From an uncultured Bacteroidales bacterium (GTDB lineage: Bacteria > Bacteroidota > Bacteroidia > Bacteroidales > Bacteroidaceae): a stretch of 64,000 nucleotides of DNA. The DNA lies in contig CACYQI010000002.1 in the NCBI GenBank assembly GCA_902776455.1, positions 62,001 through 126,000 of the forward strand, written 5' to 3'. Within the stretch, counting starts at the first letter, position 1; each line of letters starts with the position of its first letter. A program made the position numbers and the translations under genes. Positions 9,570 through 18,054 of the stretch are shown here, piece after piece. The notes below the pieces were generated by a model. That model saw only the letters and a program-made list of their open reading frames with translations, was not told where the DNA came from and ran no database searches.

Positions 9570-10877
9570 ATGAACTCCGAACATATCATAGCCATCATAG
9601 CCATCCTCCTCCTCTCCGGGTTCTTCTCTGGAATGGAGATTGCTTTCGTCTCGAGCAGCAAGTTGCGTTTCGAGATGGACAGGGAAGAGCAGGGCTTTTC
9701 AGCACGTCTCATCGACACCTTCTACCGCCACCCCAACAGCTTCATCTCCACTCTTCTCGTTGGCAACAACATCGCGCTGGTCGTCTATGGCATTCTGATG
9801 GCAGAGTTGGTGAATGAGCTTATTCTTATTCCGCTGAACATCCATCAGCCCTACGGCAATTGTCCCAACGAGGCTCTCTGCCTGCTGTCGCAGACCATCC
9901 TTGCCACGCTCATCGTCCTCGTTACGGGCGAATTTCTGCCCAAAACGCTTTTCCGCATCGACCCGAACCGCATGATGCGCATCTTTGCCCTGCCCGCCTA
10001 CATCTTCTACATCGTGTTGTGGCCCGTCAGCAAGTTTACCAGTTCGCTCGGAAAGCTGTTGCTCTGGATGGTGGGTGCCAAGGTGAAGAAGCAGACGCCC
10101 GAGAAGACCTTCACCCGCGAAGACTTGGACTACCTCATTCAAAGCAATATAGCCGGAGCAACCGACGAAGAAGACATCGAGGACGAAGTGAAGATTTTCC
10201 AGAACGCCCTCGACTTCGGTTCGGTCAAAGTGCGCGACTGTATCGTGCCCCGCACAGAGATTGTTGCCGTCTCGACCGAGACGTCGCTGCAAGAGCTGCG
10301 CATGCAGTTCGTCGAGAGCGGCCATAGCAAGATTCTCGTATATAAGGAGGACATTGACGACATCGTGGGCTACATCCATACCGTCGAAATGTTCCGCCTG
10401 GGCGAAGGCGAGAACTGGACGGCGCATGTCCGTGAAGTATCCATCGTTCCTGAGACGATGAATGCTCAGAAACTGCTTGGCATCTTCATCAGCCAGAAGC
10501 GTTCGCTGGCCGTCATCGTTGATGAGTTTGGCGGCACAAGCGGCATCGTCACGATGGAAGACCTCGTCGAGGAGATCTTCGGCGAGATAGAAGACGAGCA
10601 CGACAGCAATAATTATGTGGCTCGGCAGACAGCTCCGGGCGAGTATCAGCTATCCGGCAGGCTTGAGATAGCGCAGGCCAACGAACTTCTTGACCTCGAT
10701 TTGCCCGAAAGCGACGAATACTTGACCGTGGGCGGCCTCATTCTCCATGAGTTCCAGAACTTTCCCAAACTCAACGAACCGGTTCGCTTCGGACACTGGG
10801 AATTTAAGGTTACGAAGAAGACGACAACTAAGATAGAACTCGTCCAACTACGTCTTCTCGACTCAGATATTCATTAA
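9570..10877 (+). CDS. gldE: CNNM/CorC-type transporter-associated protein (GldE-like)
   Basis: 435 residues. An N-terminal DUF21 membrane domain with about four hydrophobic segments (residues 1-180) contains SGFFSGMEIAFVS. Two CBS domains follow (about 205-330; VRDCIVPRTEIVAVS and FISQKRSLAVIVDEFGG), then a C-terminal CorC_HlyC domain. Relatives move Mg or Co ions, or in gliding Bacteroidetes associate with GldD. A role in gliding here is not implied, since gldE-like genes are widespread in non-gliding Bacteroidales. It is the last gene of the coaX run. Confidence 0.85.
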   Translation: MNSEHIIAIIAILLLSGFFSGMEIAFVSSSKLRFEMDREEQGFSARLIDTFYRHPNSFISTLLVGNNIALVVYGILMAELVNELILIPLNIHQPYGNCPNEALCLLSQTILATLIVLVTGEFLPKTLFRIDPNRMMRIFALPAYIFYIVLWPVSKFTSSLGKLLLWMVGAKVKKQTPEKTFTREDLDYLIQSNIAGATDEEDIEDEVKIFQNALDFGSVKVRDCIVPRTEIVAVSTETSLQELRMQFVESGHSKILVYKEDIDDIVGYIHTVEMFRLGEGENWTAHVREVSIVPETMNAQKLLGIFISQKRSLAVIVDEFGGTSGIVTMEDLVEEIFGEIEDEHDSNNYVARQTAPGEYQLSGRLEIAQANELLDLDLPESDEYLTVGGLILHEFQNFPKLNEPVRFGHWEFKVTKKTTTKIELVQLRLLDSDIH

Positions 10878-10957
10878 AGTTGGCATCTTATGCAGAAAAA
10901 TGCGAGGGTCGGCGCATATTATGCGAGGATTTTTGTGCTTATTAACATATAATTGTG

Positions 10958-10965
10958 TAACTTTG
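10958..10965 (+). promoter_or_regulatory. -7 box of argR
   Basis: TAACTTTG lies 67 bp before argR. A TTTG at 10932-10935 is a possible -33 element, with spacing slightly longer than usual. Repeated ATGCGAG/TATGC words at about 10889-10927 are candidates for a regulator site. Confidence 0.6.
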
Positions 10966-11031
10966 CAGCAGATTAACCTAAATAAAGAGAATGAGTCCAT
11001 AATAGTTTACAGTTAAAAAGGTAAAAAGACT

Positions 11032-11499
11032 ATGGTAAAACAAGACAAGAAGAGAAGACTGCAGACGATACGCAAGATTGTCAGCAAGAGCAGTATGGAG
11101 AGCCAGGAAGAGTTGCTTGCTGCGCTCAGAGAGGAAGGTTTCATCAGCACGCAAACCACGCTGAGCCGCGACCTCAAACAGTTGCGCATCAGCAAAGTGC
11201 GCGTTCGCAACGGCCACAGCGTCTATGCTTTGCCTCGCGAAGGACACTTCGAAGTGGTGCCCACCATAGAGGAGATAAACCAGACCCGCTGGCGTCTGAA
11301 CTTCTCGGGTAACTTGATGGTCGTGCATACTCCGCCGGGGCATGCGAGCATAGTAGCTTACGATATTGACAACATCAAGCATCCCTACTTCCTTGGCTCT
11401 GTGGCGGGCGACGATACGGTCATCGTGGTGCTGGCGGAAGGCGTGGACAGGGAGGCTGCAGGCCGAGTGGTCCGCGACATCGTTCCCAAGTTAATGTAG
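11032..11499 (+). CDS. argR: Arginine repressor ArgR
   Basis: 155 residues, the usual length. The N-terminal winged helix-turn-helix (residues 1-70; TQTTLSRDLKQLRISKVRV) binds operator DNA. The C-terminal hexamerisation and arginine-binding domain contains VAGDDTVIVVLAEGVDREAAG, with the GDDT motif that contacts arginine. It opens the arginine-proline block and probably represses its own operon when arginine is plentiful. An upstream promoter is visible. Confidence 0.93.
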   Translation: MVKQDKKRRLQTIRKIVSKSSMESQEELLAALREEGFISTQTTLSRDLKQLRISKVRVRNGHSVYALPREGHFEVVPTIEEINQTRWRLNFSGNLMVVHTPPGHASIVAYDIDNIKHPYFLGSVAGDDTVIVVLAEGVDREAAGRVVRDIVPKLM

Positions 11500-11563
11500 G
11501 AGAGAGTTCGACACATTTATTCATTATTAATAGATAATAGGAGAAACAAAAGAAGAGATAGAT

Positions 11564-12184
11564 ATGGAGGAAATAAACAGTGAGGACATAAAAGTGCTTG
11601 TGGCTGAGGCCGAGCACGAGAAGTATGTAGATACCATCATCGACACTATCCGCGAGGCTGCACGCAAGCGCGGCACGGGTATCGCCGAGCGAACGCACGA
11701 GTATGTGGCAACCAAGATGCGCGAGGGCAAGGCTGTCTTGGCATTGCATGGCGACAGGTTTGTGGGTTTCAGCTACATAGAGACTTGGGGCAACAAACAC
11801 TATGTCACCACCTCTGGCCTTATTGTCCATCCTGACTATCAGGGTCTTGGCGTTGCGAAACGCATCAAGGACTACACTTTCACGCTGGCTCGTCTGCGCT
11901 GGCCGCATGCCAAGATTTTCAGTCTGACGAGTGGCGATGCCGTAATGAAAATGAATACGGCCCTGGGCTACGTGCCTGTCAGCTTCAACCAGCTTACCGA
12001 CGACGACGCCTTCTGGCATGGTTGTCAGGGGTGCATCAACCACGACATCCTCGAAGCGAAGAACCGCAAGTTCTGCGTCTGCACAGGCATGCTTTGGGAC
12101 CCCGAGAAGCATAAGGGCGAACCGACATCGCTCGAGGTCATCAAGGACGTGATGCGGACCTTAGTATTGAGAGGGATAGAATAA
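11564..12184 (+). CDS. GNAT acyltransferase, probable N-acylglutamate (N-succinylglutamate) synthase
   Basis: 206 residues with a GNAT fold: the acyl-CoA pyrophosphate-binding motif is GLIVHPDYQGLGVAKRIKD at about residues 85-103. From memory, Bacteroides has the same order argR, GNAT, argG, argC, argD, and genetic data there assign this protein to the first step of arginine synthesis, acylating glutamate. The succinylated pathway is expected because the carbamoyltransferase at 38801 is of the succinylornithine type. A C-terminal Cys pair region (HGCQGCINHD, then KFCVCTGML) is unusual for GNATs and might bind metal. The substrate is inferred, not shown. Confidence 0.7.
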   Translation: MEEINSEDIKVLVAEAEHEKYVDTIIDTIREAARKRGTGIAERTHEYVATKMREGKAVLALHGDRFVGFSYIETWGNKHYVTTSGLIVHPDYQGLGVAKRIKDYTFTLARLRWPHAKIFSLTSGDAVMKMNTALGYVPVSFNQLTDDDAFWHGCQGCINHDILEAKNRKFCVCTGMLWDPEKHKGEPTSLEVIKDVMRTLVLRGIE

Positions 12185-12187
12185 AAG

Positions 12188-12301
12188 CCCCTCTCCCCAA
12201 TCCTCCCCCAAAGGGGAGGGAGTTAATTAGTAATTAGATTATAAGAATAGATATGAACCAGAATGAAAAGCACTCCCCTTTGGGGGAGAAGGAGGGGGGC
12301 C
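12188..12301. repeat. Pair of opposed palindromic elements around the argG start
   Basis: CTCCCCAATCCTCCCCCAAAGGGGAG-like sequence at about 12193-12220 is reverse-complementary to sequence at about 12270-12298. The start codon of argG (12253) lies in the loop between them. Confidence 0.75.
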
Positions 12302-13494
12302 GCAAGGTTGTTGTCGCCTTCAGTGGCGGGCTTGATACCAGCTACACAGTGATGTATCTGGCAAAGGAGAAAGGTTACGAAGTTTATGCCGCTTGTGCCA
12401 ATACGGGAGGCTTCAGTGCGGAGCAGCTCAAGACGAACGAAGAGAATGCCTACAGGCTGGGTGCCAAGGCGTATGTCACGCTCGATGTGACGCAGGAATA
12501 CTACGAGAAGTCGCTGAAGTACATGGTCTTCGGAAATGTGCTTCGCAATAATTGCTATCCCATCTCAGTAAGCTCGGAACGCATTTTCCAAGCGTTGGCC
12601 ATTGCGCGATACGCCAAGGAGATTGGCGCGACAGCCATTGCCCACGGCTCCACCGGTGCCGGCAACGACCAGATACGCTTCGACATGACCTTCCTCGTGA
12701 TGTGTCCGGGCGTGAAAATCATTACCTTGACGCGCGACGGGAACCTTTCGCGGCAGGAGGAAGTGGATTACCTCAACAAGAACGGCTACTTTGCCGACTT
12801 CACGAAGCTGAAGTACAGCTACAACGTCGGCCTTTGGGGTACAAGCATCTGCGGTGGTGAAATCCTCGATTCGAAGCAGGGACTGCCCGAAAGCGCGTAC
12901 CTGAAGCACCCCTCGGAAGAAGGTCCTGAGGTGCTGAAGATAGGCTTCGAGAAGGGCGAAATCTGTTCCGTCAACGGAGAGAAGTTCGACGATAAGATCA
13001 AGGCCATACAGAAGGTCGAGGAGATAGGCGCCCGCTACGCCATCGGCCGCGACTGCCATGTGGGCGACACCATCATCGGCATCAAGGGTCGCGTGGGCTT
13101 CGAGGCTGCTGCTCCCATGCTCATCATCGGCGCTCACCGCTATCTGGAGAAGTTCACCCTGTCCAAGTGGCAGCAGTACTGGAAGGAGCAAGTGGCCAAC
13201 TGGTACGGCATGTTCCTCCACGAGAGCCAGTACCTGGAGCCTGTCATGCCGGACATCGAGGCGATGCTCCTGAGCAGCCAACGCAACGTGACGGGCGAGG
13301 TGACGCTCGAACTGCGTCCCTATTGCTTCCAGACCCTCGGCGTAGATAGTCCTAACGACCTCGTCAAGAACAAGCTCGGCGAGTACGGCGAGACGGCAAA
13401 GGCTTGGACTTCAGAGGATGCGAAGGGCTTCATCAAGGTGACTTCCACGGCTCTCCGTGCCTACTATCTGGCGCATCCGGACGAAGAGAGATAA
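12253..13494 (+). CDS. argG: Argininosuccinate synthase
   Basis: 413 residues. The enzyme joins citrulline and aspartate with ATP to give argininosuccinate. The P-loop-like AFSGGLDTSY begins at about residue 22 and AHGSTGAGNDQIRFD at about 129. The first 20 or so residues include KHSPLGEKEGG, which is encoded by the dispersed palindromic element; the catalytic fold begins only at KVVVAFSGG, so the element has provided or extended the N-terminus. No later in-frame ATG precedes the P-loop, so ATG 12253 is retained. The spacer from the acyltransferase is 68 bp. Confidence 0.95.
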   Translation: MNQNEKHSPLGEKEGGRKVVVAFSGGLDTSYTVMYLAKEKGYEVYAACANTGGFSAEQLKTNEENAYRLGAKAYVTLDVTQEYYEKSLKYMVFGNVLRNNCYPISVSSERIFQALAIARYAKEIGATAIAHGSTGAGNDQIRFDMTFLVMCPGVKIITLTRDGNLSRQEEVDYLNKNGYFADFTKLKYSYNVGLWGTSICGGEILDSKQGLPESAYLKHPSEEGPEVLKIGFEKGEICSVNGEKFDDKIKAIQKVEEIGARYAIGRDCHVGDTIIGIKGRVGFEAAAPMLIIGAHRYLEKFTLSKWQQYWKEQVANWYGMFLHESQYLEPVMPDIEAMLLSSQRNVTGEVTLELRPYCFQTLGVDSPNDLVKNKLGEYGETAKAWTSEDAKGFIKVTSTALRAYYLAHPDEER

Positions 13495-13518
13495 CATAAC
13501 AAGGTTCAGCATTTCGAT

Positions 13519-13713
13519 ATGGAAAAGAGATATTACCTTTCTACCACCGACAAGAAAATAGGTGGTGTCTGCGGAGGATTGGCAGAGTATTTCGAGGTTG
13601 ACCCTCTGCTCGTCCGTCTGCTGTTCGTGTTCTTGTTCTTTAGTTTCGGGGGCGGTTTAGTTCTTTACTTGCTGTTGTGGATTCTCGCTCCTAAAAAGCC
13701 GATGGAATGGTGA
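13519..13713 (+). CDS. Small PspC-domain membrane protein
   Basis: 64 residues forming a single PspC domain: [18 protein letters not shown], a hydrophobic helix (about 32-56), then [10 protein letters not shown]. PspC proteins sense envelope stress in some bacteria; the function of such stand-alone short forms is unknown. The stop overlaps the argC start by 7 bp, so the two are translationally coupled. Confidence 0.85.
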   Translation: MEKRYYLSTTDKKIGGVCGGLAEYFEVDPLLVRLLFVFLFFSFGGGLVLYLLLWILAPKKPMEW

Positions 13714-14705
13714 AGGTTGGCATACTTGGTGCAGCCGGCTATACGGGCGGCGAACTGATAAGAGTGCTTTTGGGGCATCCCGAAGCGGAGATTGTTTTTG
13801 CCAACAGCGAGTCGAATGCCGGCAACCACGTGAGCGAAGTTCACGAGGGGTTGATAGGCGAGACAGACCTCTGCTTCACCTCGGAAATGCCTTTCGACAA
13901 GGTGGATGTCGTCTTCTTCTGCTTCGGCCACGGCAAAAGCGAGCAGTTCCTCCGGGAGCACGAGATACCGTCGCACGTCAAGATAATCGACTTGGCTCAG
14001 GACTTCAGAGTGAAACCGACAAACAAAGAAGATTCTTCACTCTTCACTCTTCACTCTTCGTTTGTCTATGGACTGCCCGAGACACACCGTGAACTCATTC
14101 ACGGGGCTTGCTGTGTAGCAAACCCCGGTTGCTTTGCCACTTGCATACAGCTCGCCATGCTGCCTGCCCTGCAGTCTGGCATCATCTTCGGCGACATCCA
14201 CGTGAACGGCATCACGGGCAGCACGGGAGCCGGTCAGAAGCCTGGTGCTACAACGCATTTCTCTTGGCGCAACGACAACATCTCTGTCTATAAGACCTTC
14301 ACGCATCAGCACCTTTTGGAGATAAACCAGACGGTTCAGGAGCTGTGCCCCGGCTACGAAGGCCGCGTGCTCTTCATCCCGCAGCGAGGCTGCTTCACGC
14401 GTGGCATCTTCGTGACGGCCTACGCCAAGTGCGACTTGCCCCTTGCGGAAGTGCAGCGCATCTATGCCGACTACTACAGGGACGCTGCCTTCACGCACTT
14501 CGTCACGAAGTGTCCCGACATGAAGCAAGTGGTGAACACCAACAAGGCTCTGGTCTATGTGGAGAAGTATGAAGACCAGCTCCTGATGATTTCCTGCATC
14601 GACAACCTCCTGAAGGGAGCCGTCGGACAGGCCGTGCAGAACATGAACCTCATGTTCGGCCTCGACGAGAAACTTGGGCTGAACCTGAAAGCCAGTGCCT
14701 TCTGA
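13707..14705 (+). CDS. argC: N-acyl-gamma-glutamyl-phosphate reductase
   Basis: 332 residues. It reduces N-acylglutamyl phosphate to the semialdehyde with [17 protein letters not shown] binds nucleotide near the N-terminus, the catalytic Cys lies in VANPGCFAT, and the substrate loop [13 protein letters not shown] follows. Between FRVKP and FVYGLPE the protein carries about a dozen extra residues ([10 protein letters not shown]) encoded by the ttcactcttcactc microrepeat at 14034-14060. This loop falls between the NAD fold and the catalytic Cys, and the frame is kept. It probably belongs to the argR-argG transcript. Confidence 0.95.
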   Translation: MVKVGILGAAGYTGGELIRVLLGHPEAEIVFANSESNAGNHVSEVHEGLIGETDLCFTSEMPFDKVDVVFFCFGHGKSEQFLREHEIPSHVKIIDLAQDFRVKPTNKEDSSLFTLHSSFVYGLPETHRELIHGACCVANPGCFATCIQLAMLPALQSGIIFGDIHVNGITGSTGAGQKPGATTHFSWRNDNISVYKTFTHQHLLEINQTVQELCPGYEGRVLFIPQRGCFTRGIFVTAYAKCDLPLAEVQRIYADYYRDAAFTHFVTKCPDMKQVVNTNKALVYVEKYEDQLLMISCIDNLLKGAVGQAVQNMNLMFGLDEKLGLNLKASAF

Positions 14706-14718
14706 TTAAATAAAGAAG

Positions 14719-14840
14719 AAAAGGAGAAGGCCTCCATGAACTCACTTCCTTCGCTGAGATAAAAGTTCTACGGAGCCGAGGAGCCTATGGAGAGGATCTC
14801 CATGTACTCCATGTACTCCGTAGAAAATAAACTCAGTGGC
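14719..14840. repeat. Left part of the 66-bp tandem array
   Basis: A partial unit (14719-14774) and one complete 66-bp unit (14775-14840) precede the GxxExxY gene. The boundary with the gene falls exactly at the unit junction, and the gene's GTG start lies in the last bases of the unit. Confidence 0.9.
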
Positions 14841-15216
14841 GCCATATAAAATCCTGAAATGCCTTTATGAGGTACACAATCAACTTGGTCCTGGCCTTTT
14901 AGAGAGCATTTATGAGGAAGCAGCTACCAAAGAGTTAACCTCTCAAGGTTTCCATGTGGAGCGTCAGGTCCCCGTGCCTGTTTTCTATAAAGGTGAACAG
15001 TTGACCAATAACTTGCGCCTTGACCTTATCGTTGATGATAAGGTGATATTAGAACTTAAATGTGTTGCGGAATACCGTAAACTCTTCGAGAAGCAGCTAT
15101 ACACTTATCTTGTGCTCAAAAATTGCGAGATAGGATATGTTGTGAACTTCAATGAGGAGGATTTGCGAAATGGAATCCATGCAGTTCGCAACCCATATGC
15201 TTCATCAAATAATTGA
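14836..15216 (+). CDS. GxxExxY-family protein, PD-(D/E)xK nuclease-like, embedded in a repeat array
   Basis: 126 residues, the family's usual size. The name motif is GLLESIY (residues 20-26). A D63...E73-L-K75 pattern (RLDLIVDDK then LELK) fits the PD-(D/E)xK nuclease fold. The biochemical role of the family is not established. The only possible start is GTG 14836, which belongs to the flanking repeat unit; an in-frame TAG at 14821 blocks any earlier start, and family members usually have about ten more N-terminal residues. The gene plus tail occupies exactly the space between two complete 66-bp units (14841-15226). GC content is lower than that of argC and argD, suggesting separate origin. 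Confidence 0.75.
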   Translation: MAPYKILKCLYEVHNQLGPGLLESIYEEAATKELTSQGFHVERQVPVPVFYKGEQLTNNLRLDLIVDDKVILELKCVAEYRKLFEKQLYTYLVLKNCEIGYVVNFNEEDLRNGIHAVRNPYASSNN

Positions 15217-15226
15217 TATCTGCTGA

Positions 15227-16240
15227 GCCGAGGAGCCTATGGAGAAATCCTCCATGAACTCGCTTCCTTCGCTGAGATAAAAGTTCTACGGAGCCGAGGA
15301 GCCTATGGCGAAGGCCTCCATGAACTCGCTTCCTTCGCTGAGATAAAAGTTCTACGGAGCCGAGGAGCCTATGGAGAGGATCTCCATGTACTCCATGTAC
15401 TCCGTAGAAAATAAACTCAGTGGCGCCTTGAGATAAAAGTTCTACGGAGCCGAGGAGCCTATGGAGAGGATCTCCATGTACTCCATGTACTCCGTAGAAA
15501 ATAAACTCAGTGGCGCCGAGGAGCCAATGGAGAGGATCTCCATGTCCTCCATGTACTCCGTAGAAAATAAACTCAGTGGCGCCGAGGAGCCAATGGAGAA
15601 AGTCTCCATGTGCTCCATGTACTCCGTAGAATAAAAACTCTCCGGAGCCGAGGAGCCAATGGAGAAAATCTCCATGTCCTCCATATACTCCGTAGAAAAT
15701 AAACTCTGTGGCGCCGAGGAGCCAATGGAGAAATCCTCCATGAACTCTCTTCCTTCGTTGAGATAAAAGTTCTACGGAGCCAAGGAGCCTATGGAGAAGG
15801 CCTCCATGAACTCTCCTCCTTCGTTGAGATAAAAGTTCTACGGAGCCGAGGAGCCAATGGAGAGGATCTCCATGTACTCCATGTACTCCGTAGAAAATAA
15901 ACTCAGTGGCGCCAAGGAGCCTATGGAGAAAGTCTCCATGTCCTCCATATCCTCCGTAGAAAATAAACTCTGTGGCGCCGAGGAGCCAATTGAGAGGGTC
16001 TCCATGTCCTCCATGTACTCCGTAGAAAATAAACTCTGTGGCGCCGAGGAGCCAATGGAGAAAATCTCCATTTCCTCCATATTCTCCGTAGAAAATAAAC
16101 TCAGTGGCGCCAAGGAGCCAATGGAGAAAGTCTCCATGTCCTCCATGTACTCCGTAGAAAATAAACTCAGTGGCGCCGAGGAGCCAATGGAGAGGAATCC
16201 TCTATTTGCTCCATATCCTTCGTAGAAATCAGCCCGATTG
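15227..16240. repeat. 66-bp tandem array, fifteen units plus one 24-bp partial
   Basis: The word GCC(G/A)AGGAGCC starts at 15227, 15293, 15359, then after a 24-bp partial unit at 15449, 15515, 15581, 15647, 15713, 15779, 15845, 15911, 15977, 16043, 16109 and 16175, always 66 bp apart. Each unit holds the dyads ATGGAGA..TCTCCAT and CTCCGTAGA. Two unit subtypes are interspersed: one with CTTCCTTCGCTGAGATAAAAG and one with CTCCGTAGAAAATAAACTC. Because 66 is divisible by three, both strands keep long open frames; I do not regard these as genes. Confidence 0.92.
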
Positions 16241-16259
16241 TAACGAGGGGCAATTTGAC

Positions 16260-16295
16260 AAAAAGAAAGCAGACTATCGCGTCTGCTTTCTTTTT
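16260..16295. terminator. Bidirectional Rho-independent terminator at the end of the 66-bp array
   Basis: A perfect 15-bp stem (AAAAAGAAAGCAGAC with its complement) around a six-base loop, with A- and T-rich flanks on both sides. Confidence 0.85.
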
Positions 16296-16383
16296 GCTGT
16301 TTTTGCACACTATGGAAAGTGGAGGAAAAAGGCACTCGGCACGGCGGTTTTGGCCTTGCTGCACGGAGAGTTTCCCGATGCTT

Positions 16384-16440
16384 CACGTTGTGTTGGCTGA
16401 CTCTCCACGTTGTGTTGGCCAACTCTCCACGTTGTGTTGG
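16384..16440. repeat. 22-bp tandem array, three units
   Basis: CACGTTGTGTTGG starts at 16384, 16406 and 16428. A related perfect hairpin, ATGTGGAGTT-GCC-AACTCCACAT, lies nearby at 16518-16540. Confidence 0.88.
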
Positions 16441-16667
16441 CGCAACAAGCATGGAGTGTCTGGCGAAAACCAACGCCAAAAAGTGTGCAAAAACGGGTAA
16501 AAACGACGCGTTTTGCTATGTGGAGTTGCCAACTCCACATACGGGAACATTTTTCAGCCTTTGTAACAGTCTGACTTTCAGCGTGCCTTCGATTTGAGCG
16601 CTTTTTGCCGAAAAAACGACCGAAACCTTGTCCGAGACCGTTTTCGTCGAAATTTGGCGGTTTGAAG

Positions 16668-16699
16668 AAAACGCTTGTGTAAGCGTTTTTGTGTTTTTA
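16668..16699 (+). terminator. Terminator-like hairpin upstream of argD
   Basis: AAAACGCTT (16668-16676), loop GTGT and AAGCGTTTT (16681-16689) are followed by a T-rich stretch. It may end transcription coming from the array region. Confidence 0.55.
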
Positions 16700-16833
16700 C
16701 TTTCTTTTTGTTATGTTCTGTTAGCCCCTTCGGACGCGGTATTCAGCCCCCACAGACAAGGCTTTCGGGCTGTTTTTTGCGAACTATAACGAAAATTATG
16801 AACTGCAGGCTATGAATTATGAACTAAATGTTG

Positions 16834-16841
16834 TACCTTTG
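16834..16841 (+). promoter_or_regulatory. -7 box of argD
   Basis: TACCTTTG lies 26 bp before the argD start. argD therefore has its own promoter after the repeat array separates it from argC. Confidence 0.65.
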
Positions 16842-16866
16842 TGCGCGAATTTATTTGTATTCAGGA

Positions 16867-17997
16867 ATGACATTATTCGACGTTTACCCTTTGATGGATG
16901 TGACCATTGCGCGTGGCAAGGGTTGCAAAGTGTGGGACAGCGAGGGCCAAGAGTACCTCGACCTTTATGGCGGTCACGCCGTTATCAGTGTGGGCCATTG
17001 CCATCCGCATTACGTGGAGGCCATGACGCGACAGCTGCAGACGCTCGGCTTCTACAGCAACTCCGTGCAGAACCCCTTGCAGAAGGAACTGGCGCGACGG
17101 CTCGGCAAGGCTTGCGGCTACGAGGACTACAGCCTTTTCCTCATCAACAGCGGCGCAGAGGCCAACGAGAACGCGCTGAAGCTGGCGTCGTTCTTCAACG
17201 GCCGCACCCGCATCCTCTCCTTGGAGAAAGCCTTCCACGGCCGCACCTCTCTGGCCGTCGAGGCTACGAACAACCCGAAAATCATCGCGCCAATCAATGC
17301 TAACGGACACGTCACTTATCTGCCTCTCAACGACATACGGGCGTGGGAACGCGAGATAGAGAAGGGCGATGTGTGTGCCTGCATCGTGGAGTGCATACAG
17401 GGCGTGGGCGGCATCCGCATGGTGGAGGCCGACTTCCTGCAAGCACTCCGTAAGCTTTGCGACGAGCACAACACCGTGCTCATCTGCGACGAGATACAAT
17501 GTGGCTACGGCCGCAGCGGCAAGTTCTTCGCGCATCAGCATCTCGGCGTGAAGCCCGACATCATCACCGTAGCCAAGGGCATCTGCAACGGCTTCCCGAT
17601 GGGCGGCGTGCTCATCAGTCCCAAGTTCACGGCCGTCTATGGCCAGCTTGGCACGACCTTCGGCGGCAACCACTTGGCTTGTGCCGGAGCCATCGCCGTC
17701 CTCGATATCATGGAGCAGGAGCACCTCGTGGAGAATGCGGCCGAGGTGGGCGCTTATCTGATGGACTCCTTGCGCTCGGCCGGGCTGCCACATGTGGTGG
17801 AAGTGCGCGGCGAGGGGTTGATGATTGGCATCGAACTGGACATCCCCTACAAGGAACCGCGGCAGCGACTGGTCAAGGAACAGCATTGCTTCACCGGTTG
17901 TTCAGGGACAAACGTGCTCCGCTTGCTGCCGCCTCTGTGTCTGACCAAAGCCGAAGCTGACAGCTTCGTAGATAAACTGAAGGCGGCACTAACGTAA
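16867..17997 (+). CDS. argD: N-acylornithine aminotransferase
   Basis: 376 residues, class III PLP aminotransferase. It moves an amino group from glutamate to N-acylglutamate semialdehyde. Motifs are YLDLYGGHAVISVGHCHP, NSGAEANENALKLA, the PLP-contacting LICDEIQCGYGRSG and the Schiff-base lysine in ITVAKGICNGFPMGG. I chose ATG 16867 because MTLFDVYPLMDV is the family start and lies just after the -7 box; the earlier frame from 16828 overlaps the promoter. proC follows after 57 bp. Confidence 0.94.
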   Translation: MTLFDVYPLMDVTIARGKGCKVWDSEGQEYLDLYGGHAVISVGHCHPHYVEAMTRQLQTLGFYSNSVQNPLQKELARRLGKACGYEDYSLFLINSGAEANENALKLASFFNGRTRILSLEKAFHGRTSLAVEATNNPKIIAPINANGHVTYLPLNDIRAWEREIEKGDVCACIVECIQGVGGIRMVEADFLQALRKLCDEHNTVLICDEIQCGYGRSGKFFAHQHLGVKPDIITVAKGICNGFPMGGVLISPKFTAVYGQLGTTFGGNHLACAGAIAVLDIMEQEHLVENAAEVGAYLMDSLRSAGLPHVVEVRGEGLMIGIELDIPYKEPRQRLVKEQHCFTGCSGTNVLRLLPPLCLTKAEADSFVDKLKAALT

Positions 17998-18054
17998 AGG
18001 CGAATAGTGAATAATTTGCTGCCGCCCTTAATTATGAATTATGAATTGTGAATT

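Noticed and set aside
10889-10927. ArgR operator
   Set aside because: Repeated ATGCGAG/TATGC words are present, but they do not match the enterobacterial ARG box and I do not know the Bacteroidales consensus, so it is not claimed as a site.
15227-16240. CRISPR array
   Set aside because: The units are contiguous 66-bp tandem copies with no unique spacers of constant length, and no cas genes are near. The 22-bp arrays likewise have repeated, not unique, spacers.
15838-16479. 213-aa minus-strand frame and its plus-strand partner at 15857-16225
   Set aside because: Both are produced by the 66-bp array, whose step is divisible by three; they have no start context and only the repeat sequence.
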